Below are positions 1 to 11,073 of a DNA stretch of 64,000 bases, one piece after another. The notes beneath the pieces were generated by a model, which was not told the DNA's origin, made no database searches, and saw only the letters and a program-made list of their open reading frames with translations. Position 1 is the first letter of the stretch. Each line of letters starts with the position of its first letter. The stretch is from Rosellinia necatrix (lineage: Eukaryota; Ascomycota; Sordariomycetes; Xylariales; Xylariaceae). Position numbers and translations under genes: made by a program. Location: NCBI GenBank assembly GCA_021209875.1, contig JAGYVD010000008.1, positions 1,177,501 through 1,241,500 on the forward strand. Direction: 5' to 3'.

Positions 1-1938
1 GACTTGGGCCGTGTGATTCGGGACCTTGTTCGCAATGACAAATACGCCGAGGAGGAGTTTGTATGGGTTGTCTTCTCACAGCTCGTCACGGCCCTCTACC
101 GTTGCCACTATGGCATCGACCCCCCGGAGGTGGGCAATAACGTCCTCGTCACCTCGAAGGCAAAGCCCAGGATTCCGCCCGGAGCTGTGACCATCTTGCA
201 TCGTGACCTGAAGCCTGAGAATGGTAAGACATGTTTGCAGCCGCGCGGCAACACGGCTAACTGGTAATAGTGTTCCTTGGAGAGAATAATTCAGTCAAGC
301 TCGGGGACTTCGGTCTATCGAAGATGATCCAGTCGCACGATTTCGCTTCCACATATGTCGGCACGCCATTCTATATGTCCCCCGAGATCTGCGCCGCCGA
401 GCGATATACATTGAAGTCTGATATCTGGTCTTTGGGCTGCGTGATATATGAGCTCTGCGCAAGAGAGCCTCCCTTCAACGCCAAGTCTCACTTTCAGCTG
501 GTGCAAAAAATCAAGGAGGGGAAAGTGGCTACGTTACCACGGATATACTCTGCCGAACTGATGGCAGTCATTCGAGATTGCCTCAGAGTCAACCCGGACG
601 CAAGACCCGACACAGCAACCCTGCTAAATCTCCCAGTGGTGCGACTGATGCGCACGCAGCGTGAGGCTGTAGAGCTAAGGAGTAGATTGTTGGCAAAACA
701 GGCAGTTCTCGACTCGAAGATGAAAGAGGTAGAGAGAAAGCTTGCAAGCGTTGAAGCCGACAAATCCCTCGCTCGACAGGATATCGAGTCCTCTCTCCGG
801 AGAGAATGGGAGGTCAAGGCACGGCTTGAAATTGATCGGCTCGTGAGAATTGAGCTCCAAGAACTCCAGAGGCGGTTTGAGGGGGAAGTGCAGGCACGTG
901 TTCAGGAAGAACTCGAGAAGACGCCCGTTACATTCGGTAACCTAGACGTGACAGAGTCTTGCTCGTCGTTGTCGAAGTCTGAATACCCCCAATCGCTTGC
1001 TGGCGCCAGCACTGACGGGGAGTTCCCATCCACCACCGACATCACCGAATTTTCGGTCGACTCACCCGAGGAGGCAGTCCTTAAGAAGGATCGTGCACCG
1101 TTTGGGCGAGCCCAGACCATGTTCGAGCGCCACCTCGGTACGCCAATGGATGTTGATACGTCTCCATCCCCAATCGCCATCGCATCACTGTCCCTATCGC
1201 CCCGACGAGCGAATTCTACTAAGGCCCCATCGACTCACCAGCCCAACATCTTCGACGAATCGAACGAAGAGGCCCGATGGAAGAAGGCTCGGGATTCAGA
1301 TCCCGTCCTGTCCGAATCGGAGGATGACGACACCCCCGTCGTCCCCTCGCCCACCCGGGGTCCTCGGTCGGGCAAGAACCCGTTCGCCCACCGACCCGTG
1401 CTGCTGGCCGCCAAGACAGCACCGGCCGACCAGCTGAAGACCCAGAACCAATTCCCCCCCCTGGGCCTCAACAAACCCATGCCACAATTGCCCGGCGGCG
1501 GCTCCGCGCCGAACCTACAGCTCCGACCCCAGCCGAGCAACGGGGCGCTCCGCGAGAGGGGCAATTCCCCCAACCGGAGGCTGAGCAAAATTCCGTCCGC
1601 GGCCAACCTGATCGCGGCAGCCGGGGAGAACGGCCACCAGCAGCAGCAGCAGCAGCAGCAGCGCAAGACGTCCCTGACGAGGAAGAACTCGGACGCGTCG
1701 CTCACGAAGGTGGCCGTCAAGAACAACGTCAAGGGCCGCACGCTCGTCGAGCTGCAGCAGGCGCGGGCGGGCGGGCGCCCGATGGAGAATTCAGGGGGGC
1801 GGCGGCAGCGCCAAGCGCACGTTCAAGGAGCGGGCCGTGGACAGGTTCTCCGAGCCCGCGGCAGTGTGGGATCCGGAACGCGACGAGATGCCGAGCCCGT
1901 TCCTGGTTCGTCATCGGGGACCCGTATCGCGAGCGTGA
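1..1938 (+). CDS. nimA: NIMA-type G2/M serine/threonine kinase, 3' part
   Basis: The gene is cut by the left window edge, so the glycine-rich loop and start are missing. Exon 1 runs to 223, a 47-nt intron (224-270, branch GGCTAAC) follows, and exon 2 starts at 271. The kinase core shows the HRDLKPEN catalytic loop, DFGLS, and the VGTPFYMSPEI activation/P+1 segment. A coiled-coil stretch and a long Ser/Pro-rich regulatory tail follow, with a poly-Gln run near 1640-1660. This order is typical of fungal NIMA/NIM-1 kinases, which drive entry into mitosis. The frame open from 270 runs to 1976, but a NIMA-like C-terminus (TFKERAVDRFSEP...DEMPSPF) lies in the next frame and stops at 1938. Shortening the G6 run at 1794-1799 by one base joins the two. 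The kinase call is firm; the 3' end depends on that frameshift being an error. Confidence 0.9.
1794..1799 (+). other. G6 run with apparent +1 frameshift in nimA
   Basis: The reading frame of the kinase tail changes exactly across this G6 run. Upstream, the frame codes GGRPMENSGG. Downstream, the conserved C-terminal residues are read one base later. Five G instead of six would restore one continuous frame ending at 1938. No suitable GT-AG intron is present here. Confidence 0.6.
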
Positions 1939-4900
1939 ACCCCGGGGAAAGGGGAGGGAGAGATATAAGCGAGTGACCCAGGGGGGAAGGGGGATGGGGA
2001 AAGACCGCCCCCCCCCCTGTCTGTTTATTTCGTGTGAGAGCGGTAGATATCGGGCGCAGAAAAACCGAGCAAAACGTGGCATATCATAGCCACATGTTTT
2101 CTTTTGTTGACACGGCCGGCTGGACGAATTGGACTCCCGGGAACATCTGTCGAGGCCCTGAAATGCTTGCCTTCCGACTGGGCGTTATGAGGGGGTATGC
2201 ATCGACATCTCGTCAATTCTGGCGTCTTGTCGCGTCGGGTTGTCTTTGTTTTTTCTTTTCTTTTTTCTTTCATGTCGAGGGGATAGGGATACATATGAGG
2301 CGTTTCTCGGGCGGTCCTAGAGGAGAATTTCACCCGCGCAGAAATGCTTCGTGCTGTGTTATCGGTTTTCCGGCTGGTGTCGTTCCGGGCGTGGTCCCCC
2401 CCCCCATGCTCTACTCTATAGACAGGAGTTCGATATCTCGAGCATTGACACGACATCAAAGCTTCAAGTTCTGTGTAGATTCCGAGAACTAACCCGACAA
2501 ATGGGACAATGCATTAATATTGACAACTCTACTGTGCTGCTAACATATTTCAATCGTGCTATTACATGGTGCTAGCAAAAAGAAATTACTCTTCGCAGCT
2601 GACTATTTAGATGAACTCGATACGCTCAGCTTGTCCATGCTTCCACATAATGGGTGATCACTTGGTGGTAAACAACCAGCCATATTTTCTGTTGGTGGCC
2701 AATAGTTACCGCAGATCGCCATACAAGCAGTAAGCACACGCACCAAATTCACGACCTCTTCCTTCACGTTGCCCTGGCGTTAAAAGCGAAACACACTGTG
2801 GCCAATGTAGGTATCTATTAACCATTCCTATCCCTATCGTAAAACATTGTATTCGAGAGATGGATGTGTCATGTAAAAGAAGCTCACCAACCTTGCCAAT
2901 CAAGTTAAGACAGAGTGAGGGATTACACCGAGGGCCCTACTGTGCCGTTTTGGTACTCCACCTTTAATTGAAGGGATAAGTTAGGATGTCGAGATGATAA
3001 TCCAGCGCACAAGTGTTTCAGGATGCCTCGTAGGAGCCTATCAGATGGATGGCGGATGACGAGGTCTCATATTCGGCCGCTGCGAGATATCTTTATGGAC
3101 CTAAAAATACTTGAATGGATGAACAAAGTATCCGAAGTGCCCAGCTCACTCTGCCTAGATCACTCGGCCTAGATAATCACGAACTCGACAACACGTTCGG
3201 AAGAGGCGTGGCATTTCCGTAATGGTGCAACCTTACATCGCATCATTTCCAGCACGTTACATGTCTAGCCCACCCCCACGCCACACCGCGGGATTATGTC
3301 ATTGCCAGCGCAAAATTCAATTCTGGCTGGCGATCACCTTCCCCTCCGGTCCTCCTTCGCCCCCCCCCCCTCCATCCCGACGTAGTGTATGTGTGCATGT
3401 ATGTATGTATGTATTCGCCACATCCCCAATATGCACTGGAGCGACATGTGGTGGGACTGCAATGCCTAGGTAGGTACTGGTTGTTATACGCCGCATTGGG
3501 TTTTGTATGAGAACACGGAAAAACGTCGCTAAAAGAGAGGAATAATAAGCCGAAACCCCGTTGAATTTAGGGGAATCAAAGTTATGTAAATCTATTTTTA
3601 GGAGACAACCCCACTGTTGATTCAATACCATTGCATAATACATTCTGTGTCACTAATATAATCTGTAGGTGGAAAGACATATATACAAGATGCCGATGAA
3701 TGGGTATGTATGTATGTAGATTTGCATACTGATGTGAGCGGGCACACAGATAACTACAGAAAAAGAGATACGGTTATACCAACCTAGTGAGGGCTGGCGC
3801 CTTTCTAGCGCTACCTAGCTTATCCCGATTGTTGGGTTGGGTTCTCGGGCATGTACTACGGAGTATGCATGTAATTAATTGTGGGTTTCAAGCTACAGGA
3901 GAAGGCGAACAAAGGTGTATTGTATGTACACTGGGATGGTCTCTGTTGAAAATAGCGAATAGCGAGTACTACGTAATTAAGCTACATGCATTATTATGTT
4001 CAAGCATCAGCACCTTTTAAGCCATCAATATCCACTTATAGCAGCTGCAATTTCAACCATCATAACCGTTTTTTATGATAATTCATTCAACTAAGTAAGC
4101 AAGCACAGTGGTCCCTTTGTTGTCATTAAAACATTGTTATCACAGCATTATCTATCCCAACGTTGCAACTACGACACAATTGTACGGCCGAAATGTTAGA
4201 ACCGAAGTATTCTAGCCCTATGCTGTGTACTGGCCCTGGAGTGAGCACACGACCTGACATAGCTGCAAGCAGCTGCAACATCTGGGCACTCCCTCAAGGC
4301 TTTAAATGAGGGGTTAAGATTACCTATCTACACTAGTACTTGACTAAGAAGTATGTAGTTACCCTACCTGGTCTGCTCTAAGTAAGTACCTAGGTATGTA
4401 TGTACGTGCGTATGCAAGTACACTACATTATTTTGCTGCCTGCAAGCTTGGGCGTGACCACCTACGTGAACAAGTAGGTTATCTATTATGTAACCCCGGT
4501 GTGAAAGGGCTGCAAGGGAATAGGGAACGCGTCACGATATTCATAAATTCGAGGCTACTGCCTAATTAGTCGTTCCAGATTCGCAGCTGTTTCCACCAGC
4601 CAACCAGTCCCAGAACAAACGTCAGGAAAATGAATAATTCATTATTCCGCCACAGAGGCAATTGGCCCAATGGGCAGCTGGGCGCTTAGACATGGGACCG
4701 GTTACCTTATTGAGTTGTAGTTATATGAGAAGAGAACCAGATTTGTAGGATATATACTTTCAAAAGCGTAGTAGGGCTGAATTGCATGGGTTATTCAGGT
4801 TAGGTTTTATCTAACACATACTCCCACTCATACTTACGCAGTAGATACTGTAGATCTTGTGGGAGCCTACCGTAAGTATAAGTACTATGTACTATAGATC

Positions 4901-5817
4901 CATAACTACCCACCTAGGTAGGCAGGGGTCGTAGATAACTTACACTATTCATTAAGCATGCAGCAGCCCGACTGTGCGTCAACCGTACCTGCTTACCCGA
5001 ATAGTTGTTATATCAATGTATAGTTGTATGTACCTACTTATTTAAATCTTTACCTAGTTGCAATGCAAGTAAGCTATTCATGTGGTGGGCGGTTTTGTGC
5101 GTAAGAATACAGCTGTCATCAGATGTGAGGCGCACTGAAAAGGGGCCAACAAGTTGGTCCAGCTGATGGTGGGCAAGCCGTGGTTCTAGATTCTACCTGA
5201 CTGGCCTGTGCCTGGCTGGTGGACCCCATTCGTAATGGCTGTGCTCAAACCTGGAGCGGCTTTTTCCCAGTTTGACGAGCTGCAAAAATAATACGAGTGT
5301 TGCCCCACTGGTCAAAGGACCGACGGACCTGGCCCACTTCCCTATTTCGTCAAAGTCAATGCGTCCGTCTGGCCGTCGCTCCTCCAATGTCTGTTTTCTC
5401 GCCCATCCCATCCCGTGCCATCCCATACCTGTACCCATACCCCATCAATCCAGAGGGCATAAGCCTGTTCTTTCCGCTCGTTTCTACCAACCCATTTCCT
5501 ACTTTTCCTTTCGTCAGTTTTACAACTCTTCTGCCGCTAGTTCCCCGTATTCCGTATTCCCGGAGATTGCCACTCCCCTGCGCTCGCATCCATTCACTTT
5601 CGATACGGCAGACCATCATTATCGTGCCATCGTCCTCGTGCCAACCGCAGCTCCCGACCGTCCCGAGAGTCAACACCGCGGATACCAAGGAACACCGCGA
5701 AGGCACGCGTGCCTTGGATCTTGGGCACACCTGTCGCCGCCTTATCCCCCCGCAAACAAAGTGCATTAGTCCCCAGAATATAGGCGTTCCCCCCATAGCC
5801 TCTATACACTCGGCATC
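1939..5817. other. Long AT-rich intergenic region
   Basis: I see no convincing gene in these 3.9 kb. Open frames are short and overlap in all directions. The region holds pyrimidine tracts, a GTATGTAT microsatellite-like stretch (about 3389-3412), and several TACCTAGGTA-like palindromes (about 3463-3480, 4388, 4912). The last 600 bases are C/T-rich and probably form the promoter and 5' leader of the downstream wall-sensor gene. Confidence 0.6.
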
Positions 5818-6687
5818 ATGTATTCGACACGCTTAGTCCAGATCTTGATGGTTGCCCTATCCATCTTAATCGCAACACGGGCATCCTGGTTCCAGCGCGA
5901 TGTAGACGCCCGCCAGCTCTCACTCAGTCTTATTGACACCAACGCCTCTGACGCGGACGAGTCCAGTCCAGCCGCGACCCCTACTGACGACCCGTCTTCA
6001 ACCGGGGGCGACAACACCGACTCCTCAACTTCGTCCACACCCTCACCCACCCCAACCAGTGATGAGTCTACGAGCTCTAGCTCTAGTACGACCACAACGT
6101 CTTCAACATCATCCCCGTCGACAACCACTACCACCACCACTTCTGACAGTGGCCCTATCACCTCGCCGCCGGCTTCAACACCCACCGGCTCGTCCTCAAC
6201 GCCAGACAACGGCAATACCTCTGATCCCGAAACTACGGATAGCACCCAATCAACCACGCAGACGCCCATTACAAGGACCAAGACAATTTTCTATACGAGC
6301 ACTGATACCAGTGGTCAGACACATGTTGGCAGCTCCGAGTCCGTGGTCGTATCGACCCCAGGCCTCTCCGGCGACAGCAGTGGATCCGGGAGTTCGGGTG
6401 GAGGTATGCCGGCTTCGACGAGAGACACAATTATTGGCGTGACCGTCGGTGTCGGCGGCGCCATCATTCTCGCCGTCATTGGCGGCCTGTACTGGAGACT
6501 CCGTAATAAGCGACGGACCCAGGAGGAGAGCGAGGAGCTGATTAGCTATGGCGCCGGCTTTGGCGGGCCCGGGACGGCTGAAAAGAATGAGCCGACTATC
6601 CCTGCCGTCGGGGCTAGGAGCCCTTTCCAGAGCACCCTAGAGACGTACCACGCTCCCACACAGACAAACGCTGCTTCCAATTTTTAA
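5818..6687 (+). CDS. Mid2/WSC-like Ser/Thr-rich single-pass cell-surface protein
   Basis: This is a single-exon protein of 289 aa. Residues 1-22 form a hydrophobic signal peptide. About 170 residues of Ser/Thr/Pro-rich sequence follow, as expected for an O-mannosylated rod. A short Gly/Ser linker leads to one membrane segment at about residues 204-226 (IIGVTVGVGGAIILAVIGGLYW), then basic RNKRR and a cytoplasmic tail of about 60 residues. This layout matches fungal Mid2/Wsc-type stress sensors that signal through Rho1 to the cell-wall integrity pathway. No WSC cysteine domain is present, so Mid2-like is the better description. The start is the first ATG after the C/T-rich leader. The function is inferred from architecture only. 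Confidence 0.75.
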   Translation: MYSTRLVQILMVALSILIATRASWFQRDVDARQLSLSLIDTNASDADESSPAATPTDDPSSTGGDNTDSSTSSTPSPTPTSDESTSSSSSTTTTSSTSSPSTTTTTTTSDSGPITSPPASTPTGSSSTPDNGNTSDPETTDSTQSTTQTPITRTKTIFYTSTDTSGQTHVGSSESVVVSTPGLSGDSSGSGSSGGGMPASTRDTIIGVTVGVGGAIILAVIGGLYWRLRNKRRTQEESEELISYGAGFGGPGTAEKNEPTIPAVGARSPFQSTLETYHAPTQTNAASNF

Positions 6688-8259
6688 GCATACTATCTCG
6701 GTTATTTATGCAAGTGGACTCTCCATCGATCCCGCAACTCGTGGCGATATTTCAAACCGGCGTTGGAGTTTCAAGGAATGCATGGCATGGTATAAGTTAA
6801 TCGATTTTTTTTTCCCCCTGGCGGCGACCGGCAGGCTGGCTCTCATGGATAGAAAGCCCTTGTATTGCTACGCTATATGCTGTTCATAGATTGAGAGTGG
6901 TATGGCCTTGTATGGAGAATGAGAAGGAGACGAGCAAATTTGGCATGCCCAGAGTACTTGATCTCACCGGTTTATCCGCGTGTTGAACTAGCTTGAATGG
7001 ACACGAAAAAAATGTCAGCATGAGGCTTAAAATGGTTCATAACCGAAGAAAAAAATTTATTAGCAAAAAAAAAAGTCCTCCCACTGGCACGAGGGGATAT
7101 TATGTATAAAACTCTTCTAATATTATACCCTTTACATTCGCACCCGTCAATACTATATACTGATCATCTGACATTCATACCCTGCTCCACTCGACCGTAA
7201 ACTCACGGACAGGTAAGCAATGTCGAAGCCGGGCCATCTCATGTAGCCACGAGCAACATGTATTAATTTACCAACTACAACGGCTCCTCCCGCTGAGAAA
7301 GGCGGGCCGGTATTAGTCGACATTGTCGAACCGTTGAATTGGGAATATGACGTATTGAGACATCCAAATCTCTGTCGAGTTGCCGAAAAGACACGAACAG
7401 ATATCTCCCACGTGTATAAATCACGCTCATAAATCAAATGGATATCGTTCTGCCACTACGTTAAGCCTGCTATGTTCCTGTTTGGTGCATGTCCATCGAT
7501 AATTACCACTCGGAGGTGATAATGATGTCTTGCACTGCGGCGTTATGAAATACGGCTTATATACGACTTATAGTTACTTGGTGCCATCAACATTGCCTAG
7601 ATAGTTATTGAATTTACTGGAGCGCCTCATCGCATCCGCCGTCAGAATTGGGTAATTGTCCCTTTCTGCTTACTAAACTGTGGTGGTCCGTGTGCGTGTA
7701 TGAGCTGTTTGGAATGGCAGGCGATAGTTACCGTGGCAGTGGTGGTGACGGCGGTGATTGTGGTGGGCGAATGTTGTTTCAGAAGGGTTTCAGTCCCTGC
7801 CGCTCCTCTCTTCCCGATTCTTGTCTTCCTGCCGCGCCCTGATTTATATCAAGGGCCAAACATCGATTTAACACGCGGGGTAGAGGGCAAGGTCCACTGT
7901 CTGAATTCCCTCCTATCCGTTTCCCTGTCTTCCCGCATCCTCCTCTTCGGGGCGTGTTCACAATCGCTATCCAGCCACCGTTTGTTTTGTCACGAGTAAA
8001 ACCACTCGCTTTTCACTTCTGTCTGGCCCGCTGGCGGATAACTTTAGTTGGTACACTTTTACTAGGCTTGATAATATCACTAGATTATTCACGGAATTAC
8101 CCATCAAACCGAAGAACGAATTTTAGCCTTGCTAGTTGAGGCAGCGCCCTGGCTTGCAAACAACAACAGGGCTTCGACCCTATATTTTCTTAGCGACTCC
8201 AATCAATAAAGCTTGCTGTTCATCTACAGCTGGTAGTGAGAGCCATGTTTCCGGGAGAA
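6688..8259. other. Intergenic region
   Basis: There is no supported gene. The region holds the 3' flank of the wall-sensor gene, A-rich stretches near 7050-7080, and the upstream region of the small secreted protein. Open frames here, such as the one at 7700-7999, lack a recognisable domain. Confidence 0.5.
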
Positions 8260-9111
8260 ATGAAGGTCTTAGCCATAATTGCGGCCGCACACATGATGGG
8301 AGCGTGGGCTGGCGAGCCCGACCAGATACACCAGCGCCCGCAAGACTATAACATGGGCATATTCGCCCGTCAGGGAATACTGCAAGAGGAACCGGAACAG
8401 CCGACAAATTTGAATGTGTGTGTTCATGCCTTTCGAATGGGTGTCCATTCCCTAGACCATCTATATGGACGATTAACGTTAATCTGCCCTTAGACTTTCA
8501 AGGAGGCTTTGGGAAATGCCCCAGCACCAGAGGCAAGGTTGATATCAAGACTAGAGATATCGCATCGGCACTAACGGGACGTTTTCGACACTCACAGATC
8601 ATCCTGTCAGACGAGCCCAGTCAGCCATATGAGATCAGGGGGGAAAAGGTGGTAGGTTTCCTCTGTTTTATTCGACTAGGTGAAGCATGGGGGCGCCGAA
8701 CTTGGAGCGTGGAATCGCATGGCTGACTTGTAAATCATGGGCGCCAGTCGGACTTTAGCACAGCAATCGACAAAGCGTGCGATTTCCAGAAGAATGACTG
8801 CGCAGACCTGGCCAACACAGAGCCCCGACCAACTTTCACAGTACAGGACTGTGACAAGCAATCAGGTAAGCATATATCGCCTGCCTATCAGTCCCGTTTC
8901 GTTTGATATACAACCTATCTCCCAACATGAACACCCAATCTGCCCATCCGTTATCGGGCCATCGCGGGGACTGACAGGCTATATAGATCTATGTAAAAGC
9001 ACCCTCAAAAACGCGACCCAGAAGAAATTTTTATCAGTCGTGACGATGGCTGGCATTGATGATTTCGAGTTTCTCTGTGAGACCGGCAAGATTGGTGGTG
9101 GCGAGGATTAG
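8260..9111 (+). CDS. Small secreted cysteine-containing protein, four exons
   Basis: I assemble four exons: 8260-8440, 8494-8651, 8748-8865 and 8987-9111, giving 193 aa in one frame. Introns 2 and 3 have CTGAC branch points (near 8723 and 8971). The first intron (53 nt) is less certain. The protein starts with a signal peptide, MKVLAIIAAAHMMGAWA, followed by a variable spacer. The C-terminal half carries IDKACDFQKNDCADLAN and then VQDCDKQSDLCK. That spacing (ACxxQxxxCAxxAN ... DCDxQxxxC) is, as I recall, a recurrent pattern in uncharacterised secreted proteins of ascomycetes. It has no enzyme motif. It could be a wall-associated or effector-like protein, but that is a guess. None of the single open frames shows the whole gene. 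Confidence 0.65.
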
Positions 9112-11073
9112 ATTGTCTGAGGGTTAGTTGTTTATGGTTGCTTATAGTGTTTTGGGGAGGGGGAAGGGGAGGTTGCCATCTGCATCTCTGTTTTTGAGGA
9201 ATTCTAGATACCTTTTACCGAGCCCTCGTGGCTTAGCGCCCCACTCAGTATCTAAATGTATACGTAGGCATCCAGCATGTTGCTTGGTCTTTATAGCAGA
9301 ATGGGCGCGCCCACATAATAATTACTATCTGGGAGGTGGGTACCTACCTAGGTGCTTGGTATAGCAAACTGTAACTAGTTATAGGTAGCTCGACGGCGGT
9401 TGATGTTCTGCTGTCTTGTCAAAACATCAGCCATCTAATAGACGCTCCATCAGGCCGACCTACATATGTACTAGGTATGTATGCAGTACTAACTCTGGTG
9501 CCCATGCCCCCGGCCGACAGAACATACTAACTTCATCCGCATTTGGTCGATTTCGAGCCTCTGATTGTCCAATAGCTAACTTCGCTCCAGAATCGTTCTG
9601 CTGTGCACCCCAAAATAAATAGTGGACAAGCACCGTATGAATTAGATGTGCGTCCTCATGTACAGTATGTAAATATGTACGTATACCAGGTAGGTATTCG
9701 TATCTACCTACCTATGTACTTGTATCCTAGCCGAGCACCCAGCCCAAGATGCACCGTAAGTTGGATGAATCATGGAGGCATGCATTGACGAACCTAATCA
9801 ATTTCCCTGTTTCCATTACATGGCAAGGCCGGCGTATCCTGTATCAGCACCAACGAGAGTAAGTACGTGTGTGATAGAGGTATGAACGGTTCCTGCGTTC
9901 TCGCTGACGCAAGTATGCCACTGTCGCCTTTCTATTGTTGCATCGGCTTGTGGTGTATGCGTTGTTGTTGAAGAGAAACCCTAAGCTGAGCATGACCAAT
10001 CAATGCTGCAATCACTGCACTACACGTGGTCACCGCCACGGCCCGGGGTGAGTTGTTTATTTTTTTTCTCCCTTCTTCTCGATACCGGATGAGGCTATGT
10101 GCCTTCGAGTTGGGCAAGAGCCTACCTAGGTACTCTGAGTTGTCAACAATAGTGGCTAGTAAAGTTGTGCTAGCCGGGAGGTAATTTGGGACTGGGCGAC
10201 GTCGCCAAGATACTTTGGAAGCTCCTCTGAACGTTATACCAGATAGGTAGTAGTAGAGCAAGCCCTTAAGTGGCAGGAAATTACATAGAAAACGCAGGTA
10301 TGATGCCCATGATGGGCTTAGTTGGCTCTTAGGCGGCCCACTTTCCATCATTTTGGCATGGTGGGGCTCGGTAGTAGGCTCCCCTGGTCCGATATAAGCT
10401 ACTTCGGCCACACCGCAACTCAGTAAGGCGCATGTTGTATTTCGCATCATCCTCAAGTAAAAATTGACCTAGTATCCGTTCTGGAAGCTACAGGCCACAC
10501 CCTTGTGACAGTGGTTTTTTCTCGACAGACTCACCCTTTTCCTCATTTCTAGCACGGGAAAGCTGGGGGGCCGTCTTCTCTCTCCTTCACGACCTCCTTC
10601 AACGACGCGCTTCCTCCTCGTCGGCCGTTGTCACCGATTCCTGCTCCCTCGGGCCTATGCTTGCTCTTCTTCTTCGCAAGGCATTCGGAAACGATAGCAA
10701 ATACCTGATGCATGCATCAAGTTCTCTCCTTTTCAGTTGTCCTTTCTGTTTGTCTAACTATTCTTAAGTGAGTCAAGCGACTCGGTATTCGCTGCCGTTG
10801 CTGTGAGAGGCTCACGCACGCGTATTCGCCCTTCTACCTCGTCGCGGCCCGGGCTCCTTTGGCCACCCACGACAGGTGTTTAGTATTGTTGATCGTAGGG
10901 ACGACGCGAGACAGCGAGACCCAGGAGATCAGAGTGGCAGGCGACTTGCTCTTCGTCTGCTGTTTTGATCCCCATTTTGTACGCGCACCCGAATTCCGAA
11001 AAACCCTTGTTTGTCACATGTTGCCTCATGCACAGCTAACATCTGTCTCTACTCAACGCAAAGTTAATTAAAG
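9112..11073. other. Intergenic region and leader of the coiled-coil gene
   Basis: There is no supported coding gene. TACCTACCTAGGT-type motifs recur near 9345, 9690-9715 and 10122. From about 10500 the sequence becomes C/T-rich and is probably the 5' leader of the giant coiled-coil gene. A strong GTGAGT donor at about 10768 and a GCTAACA branch point at about 11033, followed by AAAG at 11073, suggest spliced leader exons whose exact limits I could not fix. Confidence 0.45.

Noticed and set aside
1794..1799. Programmed ribosomal frameshift in nimA
   Set aside because: No slippery heptamer with a downstream structure is evident, and the same kind of break recurs in unrelated genes.
10657..10766. 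Candidate first exon of the giant coiled-coil gene beginning MLALLLRKAFGND
   Set aside because: It reaches a stop codon directly before the strong GTGAGT donor and does not join in frame; more likely leader sequence.
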